DNA of 64,000 nt from Sphingomonas sanxanigenens DSM 19645 = NX02 (GTDB lineage: Bacteria; Pseudomonadota; Alphaproteobacteria; Sphingomonadales; Sphingomonadaceae): positions 310,001-374,000 of the forward strand of contig NZ_CP006644.1 of assembly GCF_000512205.2 (NCBI RefSeq), in the 5' to 3' direction. Each line of letters starts with the position of its first letter. Positions within the stretch are counted from its first letter, which is position 1. The translations under genes and the position numbers were made by a program. Below are positions 62,589 to 64,000 of the stretch, one piece after another. The notes below the pieces were generated by a model, which made no database searches, was not told the DNA's origin, and saw nothing but the letters and a program-made list of their open reading frames with translations.

Positions 62589-63404
62589 TCAATGAACGAT
62601 GAGGATCGGCGTGGTGTGCCGGTTGCGAATGACCTCATCCGTCACGCCGCCAAACACGCTCTCCCTTATCGGTGAATGCCCAAATCCACCCAGAATGATC
62701 AGGTCGGCATTGCCCGCCACCGCCTGTGCCAGCAGCGTGGCAGCGACGCTCGCATGCTCTGCGCGCGCAAGGCTTTGCCTAGCACTTAGGTTCCTTTCCT
62801 GGAGCCGGGTGCACATATCCTCCGCCGGAGTGCGCAGGGTGGGCGGCGCCGTCAAAGGCAGGACCGAGATCAGATCGATTTCAGCGTCGCTCGCACACAG
62901 CGTCAAGGCGCAGTCCAGTGCCCGCGTCACTTCGCGCATTCCGTCCCATCCCACCGCGAGACGACGAGGGCGGCCCTCCAGGCCGGCGGGCGGCAGAAGA
63001 AGAATCGGCTTGCCGGACAGGAGGAGGAGTTTTTGGAGGAGCATGCGATGCAGTTCTGCGTCGGCGAACGTGTCGATCGGACCGACAAGCAACATGTCGT
63101 GGCAGCGCGATTGACGTACCATGGCGCTCAGAGCGGCGTCGACCAGATCCACGAAGATTCGGACCTCGCAATTCTCCTTGCGCGCAACGCTCCAAAGGCG
63201 TTTTTCCTTGGCTTCGACAAGTTCGTTGAAGCGTTGGGTGGTAAGGTGCTTCGGATATGCACGTTCTCCCGCAACGGGCGCGGGCGCCAGAAGCGCGAGG
63301 GTCAATTCTGCGTCGAATATTCTGGCCACGCCCAGCATAGTATCAGCGAACCCATCGGTCGCTTCCGTGGGGTCGGAAATCGCCAATATGGAAGAAATCG
63401 TCAT
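62589..63404 (-). CDS. Universal stress protein, tandem-domain
   Basis: This 271-residue protein consists of two USP domains. The C-terminal one has the ATP-binding G-x2-G-x9-G-S/T type motif, here GGFGHSPIRESVFGGVTDEVI, and the N-terminal one is degenerate (SILAISDPTEATDGF...). USPs bind ATP and act in stress resistance. It lies 181 bp before the ATP-grasp gene on the same strand; the gap 62408-62588 shows nothing clear. Confidence 0.9.
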   Translation of the reverse strand: MTISSILAISDPTEATDGFADTMLGVARIFDAELTLALLAPAPVAGERAYPKHLTTQRFNELVEAKEKRLWSVARKENCEVRIFVDLVDAALSAMVRQSRCHDMLLVGPIDTFADAELHRMLLQKLLLLSGKPILLLPPAGLEGRPRRLAVGWDGMREVTRALDCALTLCASDAEIDLISVLPLTAPPTLRTPAEDMCTRLQERNLSARQSLARAEHASVAATLLAQAVAGNADLIILGGFGHSPIRESVFGGVTDEVIRNRHTTPILIVH

Positions 63405-63446
63405 AGAACGGCCTCGTTGGGGTGGTTGCCCGCGAAAGGCTCCAAA

Positions 63447-64000
63447 TCACGCGCTCTTGCGCAATCGCAAGAGCATGATACCGGGCAAGAGGGGCAGCCA
63501 AAGCGTGAAAAGGCGTGTCAGCATCGTGCCGGCGAAGGCCGCTTCTAGCGGAACGCCGAGGAGATGGAGCGCCGCCGTGGACGTCGCCTCGAAGCTTCCG
63601 AGGCCCAGCGGGACAGGGCCAAGCGTCACGACGATCGAGGCCATGATAAGCGCGATAAACGCCGTCGCGAAGGGCAGCGGCTGGCCGACGGCGCGAACGC
63701 ATACCCACAATGTCGCTGCGTCTGCCAGGAAGATAAGCGCGTTGAAGCCCGTGACCTTCAGAATGAGAGATCGGTCGCGGAGCAGTTCGGGCGGCGCTTC
63801 ACCGACCGTCTGCATCAGTGTCCGCGCAATGCCGATTTGCCCCAACGCCGGAGGAAGTGGATGGCGCCCCCTATGACTGAGCCAGAGCGCAAAGGTGGGA
63901 ATGGCGAACGCGACCGCCAGGAATAAAGTCACGAGACCGGCAATGAGCGGAGACGCCGCCGCATCTTGCCAGAGCAGGAGCAGCATCAGCAGGGCAAAAG
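63447..64000 (-). CDS. YbhN/LPG-flippase-like membrane protein, partial
   Basis: At least 184 residues are visible; the gene continues past the right edge. Several TM segments and the sequence LIMASIVVTLGPVPLGLGSFEATSTAALHLLGVPLEAAFAGTMLTRLFTLWLPLLPG match the lysylphosphatidylglycerol synthase TM domain (UPF0104/YbhN). These are inner-membrane proteins proposed to move lipids or polyprenyl compounds. The ATG at 63986 is inside the protein. Its stop is 42 bp before the USP start. Confidence 0.8.
   Translation of the reverse strand, partial: FALLMLLLLWQDAAASPLIAGLVTLFLAVAFAIPTFALWLSHRGRHPLPPALGQIGIARTLMQTVGEAPPELLRDRSLILKVTGFNALIFLADAATLWVCVRAVGQPLPFATAFIALIMASIVVTLGPVPLGLGSFEATSTAALHLLGVPLEAAFAGTMLTRLFTLWLPLLPGIMLLRLRKSA

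Overview
The window is a high-GC chromosomal segment that looks like a sphingomonad (Alphaproteobacteria, Sphingomonadaceae or a close relative). This rests on gene content and order (tRNA-Trp–secE–nusG–rplK–rplA, single-operon glutathione-dependent formaldehyde oxidation, Kps/Kdo capsule genes, an Aas-type acyltransferase fusion, DUF2339 and DUF5818 proteins) and on the GC-rich codon use. I identified genes by protein motif recognition only; no database was searched. Start codons were chosen from Shine-Dalgarno spacing and overlaps with upstream genes.

Layout. 1-6.4 kb: housekeeping and stress genes (NCS2 permease fragment, rarA, a PadR–DUF2218 pair with a palindromic operator, a GT4 glycosyltransferase, a DUF192 lipoprotein, a double cold-shock-domain protein, recX). 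6.6-11.1 kb: a fatty acyl-AMP ligase, a 38-residue membrane protein, then tRNA-Trp, secE, nusG, rplK and rplA, closed by a strong intrinsic terminator. 11.1-16.2 kb: two divergent operons of redox enzymes, small alpha/beta-barrel-type proteins and an MFS transporter, with no recognised pathway. 16.2-28.9 kb: a 313-bp near-palindromic repeat, an AlkB-like dioxygenase of lower GC, an acetyltransferase, a LysR regulator divergent from an RND tripartite efflux operon, a fructosamine-kinase-like protein, a secreted serine protease, a DEDDh exonuclease-like protein and an aldo/keto reductase.

29-39.6 kb: a formaldehyde-to-formate module (adhC, fghA) followed by fdhD and mobA, which serve a molybdenum formate dehydrogenase not present here; then a 1131-residue acyltransferase/acyl-ACP synthetase, a large DUF2339 membrane protein and a divergent TetR regulator over a 42-bp operator-like palindrome. 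39.6-53 kb: a surface-glycan region, with a PhyH-family dioxygenase, kpsF–kdsB–kdsA–kpsC–kpsS (CMP-Kdo supply and poly-Kdo capsule linker), a GT4 enzyme, a CarF/TMEM189-like lipid desaturase, and a tightly overlapped GT4–GH13–GH130 operon. 53-56 kb: CorA/ZntB and Pit transporters.

56-61.3 kb is accessory: a flavin-dependent monooxygenase, a DUF4262 protein flanked by two copies of a MITE-like repeat, an orphan secreted protein and a complete IS21-family element. The right end of the IS lies inside the 3' part of an ATP-grasp (RimK-like) ligase gene, whose reading frame now runs into the element. A universal stress protein and a partial flippase-like membrane protein end the window. The most unusual items are the IS21/ATP-grasp junction, the repeat-flanked DUF4262 gene, the large near-palindromic element, the short KpsC with an incomplete first domain, the CarF-like desaturase, and the uncharacterised 11.1-16.2 kb and 48.4-52.2 kb clusters.
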